Assembly (NCBI RefSeq): GCF_900184895.1
Contig: NZ_FXZK01000015.1
Location: 1 to 59,772 of the forward strand
Length of the DNA: 59,772 nt
From: Flavimaricola marinus
GTDB lineage: Bacteria; Pseudomonadota; Alphaproteobacteria; Rhodobacterales; Rhodobacteraceae
Direction: 5' to 3'
Under the pieces are notes generated by a model, which did not search any database, was not told the origin of the DNA, and saw nothing but the letters and a program-made list of their open reading frames with translations. Below are positions 1 through 10,993 of the stretch, in pieces (the first letter of the stretch is position 1; each line of letters starts with the position of its first letter). A program made the position numbers and the translations under genes.

Positions 1-9
1 CTTGGTCAT
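1..9 (-). CDS. Possible start of a gene running off the left edge
   Basis: On the minus strand the window ends with ATG ACC AAG (M-T-K). A GGAG ribosome-binding site lies 6 bases upstream of the ATG, and the TctA fragment ends about 120 bases upstream. Only three codons are visible, so nothing can be said about the product. The call rests on start codon plus ribosome-binding site and is weak. Confidence 0.25.
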
Positions 10-126
10 CGGGGTCTCCGTGTGGTTCGTGGTTGAAGCGTCGAAACCCCACCTCGATCATACACCTCGATGGCCACCTCGCCCTACACCGGAAGCGCCG
101 ATGAAATTACAACACGTCCTCGGACG

Positions 127-678
127 CTACTTCCGGCCCGTCGAGTTAGCGGTCCAGATGATACAAGCGAGCAACAGTCCGGCAATAGCGGGAATGGTCA
201 CCGAAAACGACCGTTCCACAAAGATCGCAAGTCCGTCGCGAGAAATCAGAAGTGACCGTCGCAGATTGTTCTCTAGCACGGGCCCGAGGATGAGTCCAAT
301 GATGACAGGAGCTAGGGAAAACCCGCCGCGTCGCATCAGGTACCCGATAAGACGGAAGACGAGTATCACCCACATGTCGAAGACGCTGTGCTGCAGCGAA
401 TACGTCCCCTTGACCGATAGTAGCAGCACGCCCCGCAACAACCAGGTTTCACGCAATTTCAGCACAGCGCCAAAGACAGGAGCGAGTGTCAGGCCAAGCA
501 CCAGAAGCGCGACATTGTCGACGAGATAGGCGAGAAAGATGCCGCCTGCGATATCTGGATCATACCGGAAGAGCTCCGGTCCCGGAAAGATGCCCAAAAG
601 GAAAAGCGCGCCGAGCAGTACGGCCGTGGATGCGTCATAGGGAATGCCAAGTGACAACGTCCGAATCAGCGCGCCACC
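127..678 (-). pseudogene. TctA-type tricarboxylate transporter permease, C-terminal fragment
   Basis: The reading frame encodes about the last 180 residues of a TctA (TTT family) large membrane subunit, a protein usually near 500 residues. The family signature GGALIRTLSLGIP is followed by STAVLLGALFLLGIFPGP, then several hydrophobic helices (for example VALLVLGLTLAPVFGAVL and FSVTIPAIAGLLLACIIW). An in-frame stop lies at 679-681, immediately before the family homology begins. The TTG at 657 lies inside the conserved motif, so it is not a real start. The N-terminal two thirds and the partner genes tctB and tctC are absent. This looks like a remnant cut by a rearrangement near position 680. The family assignment is firm, and the pseudogene status follows from the missing N-terminus. 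Confidence 0.75.
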
Positions 679-884
679 TCATCAGCCATTGTTGGCTGCC
701 TCGGTGGCTACGACGCCGCCCTCGGTGCAATTGCCGTATCACATTTCGGGCTTCGACAGACGTTTAGACACCGCGCAAGAGATGAAGCACCGACATCGTT
801 CATGCCGCGAGGATAGAAGCCACGGCGCTGAGCCATGCGTCTGGAAACACCGGACCTAACGTAGTGCCCATTCTTGTTCGGGAA
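679..884. other. Spacer between TctA fragment and left end of the element
   Basis: No coding region, RNA or repeat was recognised here. The abrupt loss of TctA homology at the left edge suggests a deletion or insertion junction. The short open frames across it have no recognisable motif or ribosome-binding site. Confidence 0.4.
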
Positions 885-898
885 TGGCGGAAGCGGTG
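885..898 (+). repeat. Left attachment site (att core)
   Basis: This 14-base copy of the tRNA-Ser 3' end (TGGCGGAAGCGGTG) lies 158 bases before the integrase start. The flanks differ from the tRNA copy on both sides, so identity stops exactly at the core. It is read as the displaced attachment half-site. Confidence 0.75.
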
Positions 899-1028
899 TC
901 CGTATAACCCTTGCTTTTTTAGGTTTCCGGGAGTACGCCGAGGTTCACATAAGGTCATGATTTAAAGTCAAATAAATTCATGCCAGTTTCGGGCTGTCCG
1001 TTGTCGTTCGCCGCAAACCGCGCTAAAG

Positions 1029-1050
1029 TGTGGGAACAAATGTGGGAACG
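1029..1050 (+). repeat. Tandem TGTGGGAAC motif, left copy (candidate arm-type site)
   Basis: Two direct copies of TGTGGGAAC are separated by four bases and end 5 bases before the integrase ATG. A copy differing at one base of 22 lies near the other end of the element at 13843-13864, in the same orientation. Position and duplication suggest integrase arm binding, and the left copy also overlaps the likely int promoter and leader, which would allow autoregulation. Confidence 0.6.
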
Positions 1051-1055
1051 AACCG

Positions 1056-2231
1056 ATGCTGACAGCGCGCAAAGTCGATACCGCAAAGCCGGGAAAGCAC
1101 GGCGATGGCCGGGGCCTCTTCCTTTTGGTCAAAGCCTCCGGCGCGCGGTCTTGGGTCTTGCGCTATCAGGTCCAAGGGAGGCGGCGCGATCTGGGTCTTG
1201 GCGCGTATCCCGATGTGAGCCTTGCGATGGCCCGAGACCGCGCGGCAGAGGCCCGCCGCCTGATTGCCGAAGGCGAAGACCCTATTGGAATGAAGCAGCG
1301 CGCCAATCCCAAGAACTTCAAAGACGCGGCGCTGGAGTTGATCGAAAGCAAGCGGCCCGGCTGGAAAAACGCCAAACATGCGGCGCAATGGACCGCCACG
1401 TTGGAGACTTACGTTTTCCCAAAGATTGGCCGCATGCAAGTCGCCAAGATTGAAACCCCCGATGTCATCAGCACTCTTACGCCGATCTGGACGGACAAGC
1501 CCGAAACGGCAAATCGGGTGCGCCAAAGGATCGAGGCCGTGATAGACTATGCCACGGCAATTGGCATCCGCAGCGGCGACAATCCCGCGCGCTGGCGTGG
1601 GCATCTGGACCACCTGCTGCCGAAGCCGAAAAAGGTCCGTGCCGTCAAACACCATGCCGCCCTGCCCCATGCAGAGGTTGCCGATTTCATGGCAGAACTT
1701 GACAAACGCGACGGCGTTTCGGCCCGTGCACTCCGCTTTGCGATCCTAACCGCCGCACGATCTGGCGAGGTGCGCGGCATGACTTGGGACGAGGTCGATT
1801 TGGCTGCGAGCGTCTGGATCGTCCCGGCAGAGCGCATGAAGGCTGGAAAAGAGCACAGGGTTCCCCTGAGCGAAGCCGCCGTTAGCACACTTGGCGACGC
1901 AGGCGACAAAGACGCACTGGTATTTGGCAGCGAGGCAAAACGCGGCAAACCAATTTCCGATATGAGCATGACGGCAGTTCTACGTCGCATGGGGCGGGAT
2001 GGCATCACCGTCCACGGTTTTCGCTCGACCTTTCGCGATTGGGCAGGAGAAACCACCGGCTTTCCGCGCGAAGTGATCGAGGCCGCACTGGCGCACGGGA
2101 TCAAAGACAAGGCCGAAGCGGCCTATGCGCGAACCGATCTGTTCGACAAACGCCGAAAGCTCATGGAAGCATGGGCATTGACGCTAACCAAGCAAAGACG
2201 GGATGGCAGAGTTGTCGCGTTCCCAAAATGA
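1056..2231 (+). CDS. Tyrosine-type integrase, P4/DUF4102 family
   Basis: A site-specific recombinase that would insert and excise the element at the tRNA-Ser 3' end. The N-terminal arm-binding DUF4102 domain covers about residues 1-90 (GDGRGLFLLVKASGARSW, then the LGLGAYPDVSLAMAR stretch). A core-binding helical domain follows at about 95-190 and the catalytic domain at about 200-370. The catalytic set is visible as R235 (TAARSGEVRG), K264 or K266 region, H320 and R323 (HGFRSTFRD), H347 and the nucleophile candidate Y357. The length of 391 residues is normal for the family. The ATG has no strong ribosome-binding site; the tandem arm motif lies directly upstream. It appears intact. Confidence 0.9.
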   Translation: MLTARKVDTAKPGKHGDGRGLFLLVKASGARSWVLRYQVQGRRRDLGLGAYPDVSLAMARDRAAEARRLIAEGEDPIGMKQRANPKNFKDAALELIESKRPGWKNAKHAAQWTATLETYVFPKIGRMQVAKIETPDVISTLTPIWTDKPETANRVRQRIEAVIDYATAIGIRSGDNPARWRGHLDHLLPKPKKVRAVKHHAALPHAEVADFMAELDKRDGVSARALRFAILTAARSGEVRGMTWDEVDLAASVWIVPAERMKAGKEHRVPLSEAAVSTLGDAGDKDALVFGSEAKRGKPISDMSMTAVLRRMGRDGITVHGFRSTFRDWAGETTGFPREVIEAALAHGIKDKAEAAYARTDLFDKRRKLMEAWALTLTKQRRDGRVVAFPK

Positions 2232-2239
2232 CAAGCGTT

Positions 2240-5200
2240 CTATTGTGGAGCCTGCCAGCGCAGAAGTGTCTCGGCTTGGCTCAGCACCAAATTGATTGCA
2301 GCAGGGGCTAAATCAGGCGGATACCCATACTTTTTCAGAATCCGCCGGACAAGAATCCGTAGTTTTGCGCGAGCGCTTTCCTTACGTTGCCAATCGACAG
2401 TGACATTTTTCTGGAGCTGCTCGACCAACACATGGGCAATTTTTCGCAATTCCTCATTTCCGAGCATTTCCATCGCACTTTGGTTTTGTGCGAGCGCATC
2501 GTAAAAGGCCAACTCTTCTTCGCTTAAACCAAGATCATCGCCGCGTTCCGACGAAGCTTTCATGTCTCTCGCCATGTCAATTAGCTCTTGCAGCATTTCA
2601 AGGCTGGTAATGGCGTTGGCATGATACCGCGCGACAGCTGCCTGCAAACGCTCTGAGAATGCCTTGGCCTCGACGACATTGCGTTGTTGCCTCGCTTTGA
2701 TTTCTCCTGACAAAAGCTTCCGCAGAGCCTCAAGTGCGAGGTTCTTCTGATCCATCGTCTGGATCTCAGCAAGAAACTCTTCCGAAAGCACAGAAATTTC
2801 GGGCGTCTTCAAGCCAGCCGCCGCCAAAACGTCGATGATCGTCGCATCTGCAATCGCCGCTGAAATCAGTTGCCCAACGGCGAACTCTTTCTCTCGTTTG
2901 CTCATACCCGACTTAGGAGAGGCCTTGGATGTGGCCGCTCGTACCGCTTGGAAAAAGCCAACTTCTTCCTTCACAGACTGAGCGTAGTCGCTCGCAGATG
3001 CCAAAGCGAAAGACTTAGAGAGGTTGGCAACCAGATCAGCAAAATAGTTCAACTCTGCCTTCTTGGCCTTGCCAACCGTTGCTGCATCCGCTCGCGCTTT
3101 TTGTTGGCTCAACGCCCATTCAGCAGCTCCAGCCAGAGCTTGAAGGCGTTGTTTCGGTTGCCCCGATATACCAGCGCTGTAGTCAAACCCGGAAAAGAAG
3201 TCCCGGCACCGCTCGACCAACTCCTGTAGAGTGGCGACCGCCTCCTCTTCGTCGATGCCAGTCTGTTCACGATCAGTCGCGGTATAGTTTTGCAGTGCTT
3301 TCTTTAGGTTTTGACCGATGCCGATATAATCAACCACCAATCCGCCCGGTTTGTCCTTGAAAACCCGGTTCACGCGCGCGATGGCTTGCATGAGGCCATG
3401 CCCGCGCATGGGCTTGTCAATGTACATCGTGTGCATACTCGGTGCATCAAAACCAGTGAGCCACATATCTCGCACAATGACCAACTTGAGGGGATCAGCA
3501 GGGTCACGCGCACGCTTGGCCAAGGCATCACGCCGCAACTTGCTACCAATGTGAGGTTGCCATTCCAGCGGATCTGATGCCGATCCGGTCATCACGATTT
3601 TGACTGCACCTTTCTTATCATCCTCGGAATGCCAATCGGGACGCAACGCGGTTATCCTCTGATAGAGGTCAACGCAGATTGCACGGCTCATGCAAACAAT
3701 CATGCCCTTTCCGGCCATGGCTTCGAGACGATGTTCGAAATGCGAAACGATATCCTCAGCCACCTTTTCAAGCCTCGGGGGAGAACCGACTAACCGTTCA
3801 ATACTTGCCCAACTCGATTTGGCTTTCTCCTTCTCCTCAAGCGTCTCGTCGTCGAAGAGCGCATCAATAGCAGCGTCGATCTCAGGCAGCTTTTCTTGCT
3901 CCAGCTCGACCCGTGCGAGACGACTTTCATAGTAAATGGGAACGGTGGCTTTATCCTCAACCGCGCGGCTGATGTCGTAAATGTCGACATATTCACCGAA
4001 AACCGCAGGAGTATTAACATCGGCTGCTTCTATTGGGGTGCCCGTGAAGCCAGCAAACGATGCATTGGGCAAGGCTTGCCGCAAATAATGGGCATATCCA
4101 TAGCGACGTTCGCCGCTGGTTCGATCAAGCTTGGCGTCAAAGCCGTACTGACTGCGATGTGCTTCATCTGCAATTACGATGATGTTCCGCCGCTCTGAAA
4201 GTATCGGAAAGACCTCCTCCCCCTTCATCGGTGAGAACTTTTGCAGCGTCGAGAAGATCACTCCCCCGGCTTGACGATCCAACTTGTCGCGCAAATCCTC
4301 CCGATCAGCGATTTGCTCAGGGGTTTGACGGATCAGGTCCCGGCACAAGGAAAACGTGCCAAACAGTTGATCGTCCAAGTCGTTACGGTCAGTCACAACA
4401 AGGATAGTCGGATTTTGCAACTCTGGCGCGCGCACCATGAGACCCGCAAAAAATGCCATAAGGAAGCTCTTGCCAGATCCCTGTGTATGCCAGATCACGC
4501 CAACCTTGCGGTTACCCTCCGCGCTGACCGCTTCAACGGCGCTGGCCAGCGCTTTCCTTGCGCCGTGGAACTGGTGATACCCCGCGATGATCTTGAAGAC
4601 GCCGTCGCCCTTGTCGCCAAATACGGTGAAGTCGCGCACCAACTGCACCAGACGCTCCGGCTGCATCATGCCGCGCAACAGCGTGTCCATCTCCTTCGGG
4701 CCTTCCGGCGTGAAATCATCCTGCGCGCCCGTCACGGTACGCCAAGGCATAAACCGGTCCTGTCCAGCGCTGAGCGAGCCAACACGCGCAAGCAGACCAT
4801 CAGAGGTGATCAGCGCAGCATTCGTCCGAAAGAGCGAAGGTATTTGCGCCTTGTAGGTCTGTAGCTGGTTGAAGGCGTCCTCGATGGTCGCGTTCTCGTT
4901 CGCCGCATTCTTTAGCTCGATGACGACCAAGGGCAGACCATTTACAAAGGCCACCACATCCGGGCGGCGGTTGTGACCGCTTTCAACCACGGTGAACTGG
5001 TTTGTCACCATGAAATCGTTGTTATCTGGGTCGGCAAAGTCGATCAGTCGGACCTTGTCGCCTTTGATCGAGCCATCGGGGCGGCGGTATTCCACGTCGA
5101 TCCCATCGACCAAAAGCCGGTGGATGCGGCGGTTTTCTTCTATGAGAGAGGGCGTTTCGGTGATCTGAATTTGCCGCAATGCGTTTTGCAAAGCCTCGTC

Positions 5201-5386
5201 GGGAATGCCGGGATTGAGCCGCTTTGCCGCCGCCTCCAGCAAGCCGTCCAGAACCACATCCCCGTTGGACACCCGCCGCTTCTCCGGCCCATCCGGCGCA
5301 ATGAGGATCGGGTCCTCGTATCGCCAGCCGATCTCTTGCAGGATGCCAAGGGCGACTTGTTCGACGAGGTCTTCGGTAAAGCTCAA
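2240..5386 (-). CDS. hsdR: Type I restriction enzyme R subunit (HsdR)
   Basis: The motor and nuclease subunit of a type I restriction-modification complex; it translocates and cuts DNA lacking the HsdM methylation mark. The N-terminal nuclease domain shows a PD-(D/E)xK core, with PDVV at about 142-145 and IELK at 156-159. The helicase part has a P-loop (TQGSGKS, about 301-307), DEAH at 407-410 and the later motif TGTPIE. A C-terminal helical region binds the methylase core. At 1048 residues it is full length. It starts with TTG at 5386, which overlaps the stop of the FRG gene (TTGA), so translation is probably coupled. It is the last gene of the hsdM-hsdS-FRG-hsdR operon and ends only 8 bases from the convergent integrase gene. 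Confidence 0.95.
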   Translation of the reverse strand: MSFTEDLVEQVALGILQEIGWRYEDPILIAPDGPEKRRVSNGDVVLDGLLEAAAKRLNPGIPDEALQNALRQIQITETPSLIEENRRIHRLLVDGIDVEYRRPDGSIKGDKVRLIDFADPDNNDFMVTNQFTVVESGHNRRPDVVAFVNGLPLVVIELKNAANENATIEDAFNQLQTYKAQIPSLFRTNAALITSDGLLARVGSLSAGQDRFMPWRTVTGAQDDFTPEGPKEMDTLLRGMMQPERLVQLVRDFTVFGDKGDGVFKIIAGYHQFHGARKALASAVEAVSAEGNRKVGVIWHTQGSGKSFLMAFFAGLMVRAPELQNPTILVVTDRNDLDDQLFGTFSLCRDLIRQTPEQIADREDLRDKLDRQAGGVIFSTLQKFSPMKGEEVFPILSERRNIIVIADEAHRSQYGFDAKLDRTSGERRYGYAHYLRQALPNASFAGFTGTPIEAADVNTPAVFGEYVDIYDISRAVEDKATVPIYYESRLARVELEQEKLPEIDAAIDALFDDETLEEKEKAKSSWASIERLVGSPPRLEKVAEDIVSHFEHRLEAMAGKGMIVCMSRAICVDLYQRITALRPDWHSEDDKKGAVKIVMTGSASDPLEWQPHIGSKLRRDALAKRARDPADPLKLVIVRDMWLTGFDAPSMHTMYIDKPMRGHGLMQAIARVNRVFKDKPGGLVVDYIGIGQNLKKALQNYTATDREQTGIDEEEAVATLQELVERCRDFFSGFDYSAGISGQPKQRLQALAGAAEWALSQQKARADAATVGKAKKAELNYFADLVANLSKSFALASASDYAQSVKEEVGFFQAVRAATSKASPKSGMSKREKEFAVGQLISAAIADATIIDVLAAAGLKTPEISVLSEEFLAEIQTMDQKNLALEALRKLLSGEIKARQQRNVVEAKAFSERLQAAVARYHANAITSLEMLQELIDMARDMKASSERGDDLGLSEEELAFYDALAQNQSAMEMLGNEELRKIAHVLVEQLQKNVTVDWQRKESARAKLRILVRRILKKYGYPPDLAPAAINLVLSQAETLLRWQAPQ

Positions 5387-6759
5387 ATCGACTTCTCCTC
5401 GGCACTGGCATACTTCTCCAGAAGCATTTCGATCAGCTCGTCAATCTTGCGATCTGGTTTTATATCGCCCGGTCCGCTTGCGAGTGCTTGGGCTACCGCG
5501 CGCTTCACGACAACGCGCTTGGATGGGAATCTGAACCAATCCAATGAAGACGCCTCTGAGACTTTATTGCTGATGTCTTGTGCCAGATCGTCAGCTTGCC
5601 CTACTTCCAACTCCAAGAAAGCGTTCAAGAGTGTGGAAACATCGTCTGTGATGTCGACTTGTGTTTTGGGCTTTATGGCCGCCGCGATTTTGCGATCATC
5701 CTGCTTCTTCTGTTCCTCGAAGACTTCGTCTTTTTCATCCGCCAATAATCGTTCAAGCCAATCATTGCAAAACTCAGACGCGCCACCGGGATCGGGAAAA
5801 AGGTTTCCGTTGTGAATGTTCATCTGGCGCAGTGCTTCGAGACACCCCTTTCTGTCAGTGATCGAATTGGGAATATGAAGTTTGAAAATGTAACGGGCAA
5901 GCAACTTGGCCCGCTTCCGGTCACTGACCGAAAAGATGACTTCGGGTTTACCTGAACCTTCAGCAGCCGTTTTATTGAGCGCCACATCTGCAGCCGCCAA
6001 AAATTTGTCCATGTGGTCATCGACCGAAGTCTCATCAACCGATCCCAAAAGCTCGGCGTCATCTAACCTGTTGACTATCAATGACACCAAGTTGTCCTGA
6101 CCGTCCGGCGCAATAGTGAAGAGGCCCGACTGGTTCACCAATCGCGAATTTCGATGGTCCTCTGGCTCCAAGAAAATTTCGTCGATGAAATCTTCGCCCA
6201 AATCCTCTTCCAGCTTTGTCTTGTTCATGCAGAAGATCGCGCGTGACGGATTGTTTTCAGTCTCGCTTTGGTTCTCATACTTGGAAAAAGCAAAGAACAA
6301 AGCAACGAAAGGCGATCTTGTCCAGTCAAGCAGCGGTGTTTTCAATCCGTGGTGCTGCCCCACTGCCCAGACCTCCTCATCAGTTTGGAGCGGCCCAAGG
6401 TCATACCCGCGCCCACGCATCGACAATTTGAATTGACGGAGCAGCTTTGCGCGCTTGTCAGAGGGAATGTCCCCTCCATCAAACAATCGTCCAAGGGTCG
6501 AGGACAGCTGCCAGTCATGACCAGCATGACCCCGATAGACGAGATCGTACTTTGTCTTTTTGAAATCTGGTCCTTGCAGAATTTTTAGAAGCTCTTCCCA
6601 GCTTGCCACCTTGGCCGATGGAAGAAGTCCGTCTATGTCATCGTTGGGCAGCACGAACTCAGGATGTTTAGGCAACGCATCCAGATAGGCACGCTTGGCC
6701 TGACGCTGGCGCTTTTCTTCCGCCGTTTCTAACGACGACGCCCTGTCCGAGTGACTCAT
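5383..6759 (-). CDS. FRG-domain protein within the restriction operon
   Basis: A 458-residue soluble protein. Its N-terminal part carries an FRG domain: YRG at 75-77, a tryptophan at 83, then [13 protein letters not shown] at about 135-147 followed by [13 protein letters not shown] domains are named for the F/Y-R-G motif and are often found in phage-defence or toxin-like contexts; their activity is not established in general. The C-terminal 250 residues have no recognised domain and include a lysine-rich segment ([13 protein letters not shown]) and an acidic leucine-rich helix region. Both junctions overlap by 4 bases (ATGA with hsdS, TTGA with hsdR), so it is translated as an integral part of the type I operon. 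It may be a fail-safe toxin or an accessory subunit; this is inference. Confidence 0.85.
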   Translation of the reverse strand: MSHSDRASSLETAEEKRQRQAKRAYLDALPKHPEFVLPNDDIDGLLPSAKVASWEELLKILQGPDFKKTKYDLVYRGHAGHDWQLSSTLGRLFDGGDIPSDKRAKLLRQFKLSMRGRGYDLGPLQTDEEVWAVGQHHGLKTPLLDWTRSPFVALFFAFSKYENQSETENNPSRAIFCMNKTKLEEDLGEDFIDEIFLEPEDHRNSRLVNQSGLFTIAPDGQDNLVSLIVNRLDDAELLGSVDETSVDDHMDKFLAAADVALNKTAAEGSGKPEVIFSVSDRKRAKLLARYIFKLHIPNSITDRKGCLEALRQMNIHNGNLFPDPGGASEFCNDWLERLLADEKDEVFEEQKKQDDRKIAAAIKPKTQVDITDDVSTLLNAFLELEVGQADDLAQDISNKVSEASSLDWFRFPSKRVVVKRAVAQALASGPGDIKPDRKIDELIEMLLEKYASAEEKSI

Positions 6760-8051
6760 TGAGCAACTGCCTCCTCGTCTTTCAGGCGGATTTCGCCGGA
6801 CATGAGTTTGGGCAGGAGGAGGTCGCGCATATCGGCGAGGGTTTGGTTTTCGGACAAGGAATGTACGATCTTGTCATGCATTGGTTGTGCAAAATCACCG
6901 AAAGCAATCACAAGTTTCGTTGGAGCTTTTGGTGCTTCATAATCTCGCATGAGCTTCCAGCTTGTTCTCGGCATCTTGGTGCCCGTTGAACTTTGGTTTG
7001 TATACGCTACGAATTCGTCGGTCGACATTAGCGTTGCAACAAAGGGGCGGAACTCTTTTTGTCGTCCATCTGCGACCACAATATCTGTTGAGCAAATACC
7101 ATCACAAGGCGCTATGCCAACCTTGTGAAAGTATGGGCGAAGCTTGCCAAAGAGTATCTGCCCCTTCTCAAACCGAGCTTTGTTCGAGGTGACTTTTGCC
7201 GCTGTTTCCCATTGCCCCAGTGCAATAGAGCGGCGCGGCATATGCTCCAGACCAATATAGCTAGTGTCCTGCTGAACTTCGTCTGGCTTGACTGTGTTTG
7301 TAGCGGAAACCGCCCAATCGTCCAGCCGGCCCATCTCCCACCCCTCAGGCAGGCCGTCGTCGCCGAGTTTGGCGGGGAAGAGGGGGGCGAGGGTGGCGGC
7401 TTTTTCGGGGGGAAAGGCGTGGCCCATGATGGTGGCGGGGTCGGTAGCGCCTTCCATCTGGCGGCGGGTGGGGCCGAAATCGACGAACCAATCCCGAAAC
7501 AACGCCCGCGCCATCTCTTCCAACGTCTCATTCATCCGCCGGTTCAGCTCGATTTTCATTGATATAGTAAGATATGCATCACCAATCGCACGCTGATGTT
7601 CTTTGTCTGGAATGGGAATGAAGAGCCGGTCAAAATCGCCCTTCTTAAAGTGCGGGATCATGGTGCCGACGTGCATGTTCAGGATATCGTTCTTCGCTCG
7701 ACCTGACCTTAGAGCCGCGAAAAGGTATGCGGGGTAGACCATTTCTGGGTCTGGCCTCAGAGCGACCATGTCTTGAGCGATACAGAAGGGAACAGGATCG
7801 GGTGTCAGGCACACCTCTCCCGGCGAACCTTTGAGCACAAAAATCAAGTCTCCGGGCGCTGGATGCCCGCGAAACCAATCTCGATAAGTGTCGTTGTCGA
7901 CATAACGCACTTTTTCGAACGTCGGGTAGAGGTTATCGCTCTTCACACAATTGGTGGCAATCAACGGAAACCCAATCTCGGCGGTCGGACACGTCCGCCC
8001 ACGGTTATCGACGACGTGGGCCAACAATGATGACAGAGGGGCTTCAACCAT
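6756..8051 (-). CDS. hsdS: Type I restriction-modification specificity subunit (HsdS)
   Basis: The DNA-recognition subunit shared by the methylase and the restriction complex. It has two target recognition domains of about 180 residues each, separated by a conserved central helix ([20 protein letters not shown], near 174-193). A second conserved helix lies at the C-terminus ([20 protein letters not shown]). This two-TRD layout implies a bipartite asymmetric target, which cannot be read from sequence. At 431 residues it is full length. It overlaps hsdM by 8 bases and the FRG gene by 4. The first TRD includes GSPGEV and [21 protein letters not shown], typical of the family. Confidence 0.93.
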   Translation of the reverse strand: MVEAPLSSLLAHVVDNRGRTCPTAEIGFPLIATNCVKSDNLYPTFEKVRYVDNDTYRDWFRGHPAPGDLIFVLKGSPGEVCLTPDPVPFCIAQDMVALRPDPEMVYPAYLFAALRSGRAKNDILNMHVGTMIPHFKKGDFDRLFIPIPDKEHQRAIGDAYLTISMKIELNRRMNETLEEMARALFRDWFVDFGPTRRQMEGATDPATIMGHAFPPEKAATLAPLFPAKLGDDGLPEGWEMGRLDDWAVSATNTVKPDEVQQDTSYIGLEHMPRRSIALGQWETAAKVTSNKARFEKGQILFGKLRPYFHKVGIAPCDGICSTDIVVADGRQKEFRPFVATLMSTDEFVAYTNQSSTGTKMPRTSWKLMRDYEAPKAPTKLVIAFGDFAQPMHDKIVHSLSENQTLADMRDLLLPKLMSGEIRLKDEEAVAQ

Positions 8052-9606
8052 TCGACTTCACTCCACCAATGATTTTGGCGATGGCAGCATCCAATTCTCG
8101 CGAATTGTCCATTTGCGCTGCAAGCTGTTTTGAAAGCGAAGCAAACTTCTCCTCGAACGGCACCCCGTCGCCCTCTTGTTCTGCAGTCCCAACGTACCGC
8201 CCCGGCGTCAGCACGTGGTCGAACTTGCGGATGGTCTCCAGCCCCTCAGATTTGCAGAACCCCGGTTCGTCGACGTAGGCCTGCCAGCCTTTGGCCTCCA
8301 GCGTCTCGGGCTTAGCGCGCCAGCGGCGGTAGGTGCCCGCAATCTTGTCGATGTCTTCGTCTGAGAACTCGCGCCGCACCCGGTCCACCATATGGCCATG
8401 GCCACGGGCGTCGATGAACAGCACCTCTCCGCGCCGGTCCCTGAACCCGTTGGCGGATTTATCCCGGCTCAAAATCCAAAGGCAGACGGGAATTTGCGTG
8501 GAATAGAAAAGCTGCCCCGGCAGGGCGACCATGCAATCGACGCGGTCTTCTTCGATCAGGCGCTTTCTGATCTCATCTTCGCCATTCATCTGCGAGGACA
8601 TAGAGCCATTGGCCAGCACCACGCCCGCATGGCCGCGCGGGGCGAGGTGGTGGATGATGTGCTGTATCCACGCGAAGTTGGCGTTGCCCTTGGGCGGGAT
8701 GCCGTATTGCCAGCGGTCATCCTCCAGAAGACGCTCGCCGCCCCAGTCCGAGATGTTGAACGGCGGGTTGGCGAGGATGTAGTCGGCCTTCAGCCCCGGA
8801 TGCGCGTCCTTGTGAAAGCTGCCCGCGCTGTCCCATGCGATGTCGGCGTCGATGCCGTGGACGGCGAGGTTCATCTTGGCGAGCCGCCATGTGGTGTGGT
8901 TGATCTCTTGCCCATAGACCGAGAGATTCAGCGGGTTGCCGCCGTGGTCTTCGATGAACTTCTCGGATTGGATGAACATGCCGCCAGAGCCGCAGCAGGG
9001 GTCATAGACGCGCCCCTGATAGGGTTCGAGCATTTCAACAAGGGTGCGGACGACGGAACGGGGCGTGAAGAACTCGCCGCCACGTTTGCCTTCGGCGCTG
9101 GCAAACCCTGAGATGAAGTATTCATAGACACGGCCCAGCAGGTCGCGCGCGCGGTCGGCGCTGTCGTGCATCTTGATGTTCGAGAACAGGTCCACCAGCT
9201 CGCCCAGCATGGTTTTGTCGAGCGTCGGGCGGGCGTAGTTTTTGGGCAGAACGCCCTTGAGGGTCGCGTTCGCTGGCTCGTCCTCGATTGCCTCCATCGC
9301 GTCGTCGATGATCTTGCCGATATTCTCGGAGCGGGCGTTGTGCTGGATGTAGGACCAGCGGGCAGCTGCGGGCACCCAGAAGATGTTTTCGGCGAGGTAT
9401 TCTTCGGGGTCTTCTGGATCGGCGAGGTCGTCCTCGACCAGTTCCTTGTGCTTGGCTTCAAAGGCTTCCGAGATGAATTTCAGAAAGATCAAGCCCAACG
9501 CCACATGCTTGTATTCTGAAGGCTCAAGGCCACCTCGCATTTTGTCGGCGGCTTTGAAGAGATCTGCGGCGAAATCGAGGTCCGCTTTGCGGGAGTCATT
9601 GACCAT
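8044..9606 (-). CDS. hsdM: Type I restriction-modification methyltransferase (HsdM)
   Basis: An adenine N6 methyltransferase that, with HsdS, marks self DNA. The N-terminal helical domain ([20 protein letters not shown]) precedes the SAM-binding motif DPCCGSGG at 202-209 and the catalytic NPPF at 280-283. At 520 residues it matches the family. The open frame extends upstream to 9783, but the family homology begins at the ATG at 9606, and the extra 59 residues look non-coding, so 9606 is preferred; its ribosome-binding site is weak. It is the first gene of the hsd operon, divergent from the unknown gene at 9774. Confidence 0.93.
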   Translation of the reverse strand: MVNDSRKADLDFAADLFKAADKMRGGLEPSEYKHVALGLIFLKFISEAFEAKHKELVEDDLADPEDPEEYLAENIFWVPAAARWSYIQHNARSENIGKIIDDAMEAIEDEPANATLKGVLPKNYARPTLDKTMLGELVDLFSNIKMHDSADRARDLLGRVYEYFISGFASAEGKRGGEFFTPRSVVRTLVEMLEPYQGRVYDPCCGSGGMFIQSEKFIEDHGGNPLNLSVYGQEINHTTWRLAKMNLAVHGIDADIAWDSAGSFHKDAHPGLKADYILANPPFNISDWGGERLLEDDRWQYGIPPKGNANFAWIQHIIHHLAPRGHAGVVLANGSMSSQMNGEDEIRKRLIEEDRVDCMVALPGQLFYSTQIPVCLWILSRDKSANGFRDRRGEVLFIDARGHGHMVDRVRREFSDEDIDKIAGTYRRWRAKPETLEAKGWQAYVDEPGFCKSEGLETIRKFDHVLTPGRYVGTAEQEGDGVPFEEKFASLSKQLAAQMDNSRELDAAIAKIIGGVKSNG

Positions 9607-9748
9607 GTAATTGGAGCTTTCAGGAAACCATTGCCCGGTATTCCTAACAGAGCAAATCCGGACTTCACAATGGGCCAAGCTCCGTTTTGGTGGCATTGAC
9701 CGAACGCAAACAACTTGAACGGGACGGCAACGGACGCCATATTTCGTT

Positions 9749-9759
9749 ACAACAGTTGT
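9749..9759. promoter_or_regulatory. Small palindrome in the hsdM / 9774-gene divergent region
   Basis: ACAAC and GTTGT are separated by one base, forming an 11-base palindrome in the 167-base divergent intergenic region. It lies about 15 bases before the ATG at 9774. It could be an operator that controls the restriction operon or the unknown pair. Short palindromes arise by chance, so support is weak. Confidence 0.25.
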
Positions 9760-9773
9760 TAGGGGTGCAAGAT

Positions 9774-10993
9774 ATGGCATCATTCAGCGGATTTGTGCGG
9801 AAGTGCCCATCAGCGCGCCTGAAGGCTTTCCTCGAAGCGCGCGGGGTCGAGGCCCCCGAAAATTTCGATTGGAACAGCAGCGGGCGCGGGACAGCTTTGG
9901 TGAGACAATCGAAGGGTTGCTCGCAGACCTGCCCGACACACAGCAGGATGCCATCAAGGCAGAGTTGGAGTTTCTGAGCACGCTTGCCAATCAGAATGGA
10001 ATGGATGGTGCAGAGCAGGTCTGCGCAGGGCAAGGTATTGAGCTTGAGGGGCTGGAAGGCGTCGAAGATGTCCTTCTGATGTTGGCCACACATCACACGC
10101 GCATGATCGACCGGGTCCATGTTCAGGCGTCTTTCCTGCACAGGAATGGCGGCAAGCAATGGGCGCGGTTTCAGTTTCCCGATGATGGGGAGCCTTGGGC
10201 ACTGGACAAGCAAAGTGCGCGCGACGGATTTTTGGCCGAGACGCTCGCGATTCTGAAATTGCCTGCGCATCGAAAAAGTGAAGCAGACTGGTTTCAATCA
10301 ATCCGCTTTGACCCGGCAACGGACCGGGAAACCGAATTGACCCAAGCGACGATATACGTCGAAGACCGCGCCGAAAGTGAATTGGCTTTCAGTGACACCA
10401 GTCTTGAGCGGCAAACCGTGCAGAAGGTTCTTGAGGTCGGCATTGCCTGCGATCCGAGAGAGCGAATCGTGGAGATTTGCGCGAAAGGCGGAGCGAAGGT
10501 CCGCGACCAGTATTTGAAGTCTTTTTCGAAGCATTTCGCGCCCAATACCAAGCCCCCCGTAGAGGTCCCACGACGAGACGTGCGATTGGAAGCCTTGCGC
10601 CACAGCCCAGACCTCAAGACCTTACCGGCGGACGGGATTGCGCGGGTAGAGGTATCTTCGATGTCCTTCAGATCCTCGGACGGCGCGTTATTGATGGCCG
10701 AGAAACGCGGAGAGAACGAAACGCTTCACGCGTTTCTAGAGAGACGCTTCGGCAGTAGTTCCCCGTTACGGGCGAGCGGCTGGCAGATTGTGGCTGCGAC
10801 CTTACGGATTTTCATGGCATCGAACGACGAAAAGCCGGGCCGGACTTTGACTGTGACGCTCCGAATGCCCAACTCGACCAGCGTGCCGAACAAGACCGGA
10901 ACTCAGCGTCAATTCGTTTACGATCTCCTAGAACGGTGGGGGCTTCTTGCGCCACCACCAAGCAGGAATGACCTTCTAGAGTTGGTCGAGTGA
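9774..10993 (+). CDS. Unrecognised protein with an internal -1 frameshift
   Basis: The first frame opens at ATG 9774 with AGGGG 8 bases upstream and encodes [20 protein letters not shown] onward, but closes at 9977. The rest, a convincing 370-residue protein, is in the -1 frame and has no ribosome-binding site of its own (its first available start is GTG 9803). The two frames join in a -1 step near 9853-9866. That stretch holds a run of five C and the heptamer AAATTTC at 9860-9866, which in the first frame has the X XXY YYZ slippery phase. The alternatives are a disabling one-base deletion, a sequencing error or programmed frameshifting. The first frame is also open back to a TTG at 9687. No known domain was seen. 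The stop overlaps the next gene start (GTGA). Located beside the restriction operon, it is possibly a defence or regulatory component. Confidence 0.55.

Noticed and set aside
1023-1670. 215-residue open frame on the minus strand across the integrase
   Set aside because: It is antisense to a clear integrase with all catalytic residues; its translation has no family features.
8392-9111. 239-residue open frame on the plus strand across hsdM
   Set aside because: Antisense to conserved methyltransferase motifs; a by-product of GC-rich codon use.
9607-9783. 59-residue upstream extension of hsdM
   Set aside because: Family homology begins at the ATG at 9606 and the extension is cysteine- and arginine-rich in a way not seen in HsdM.
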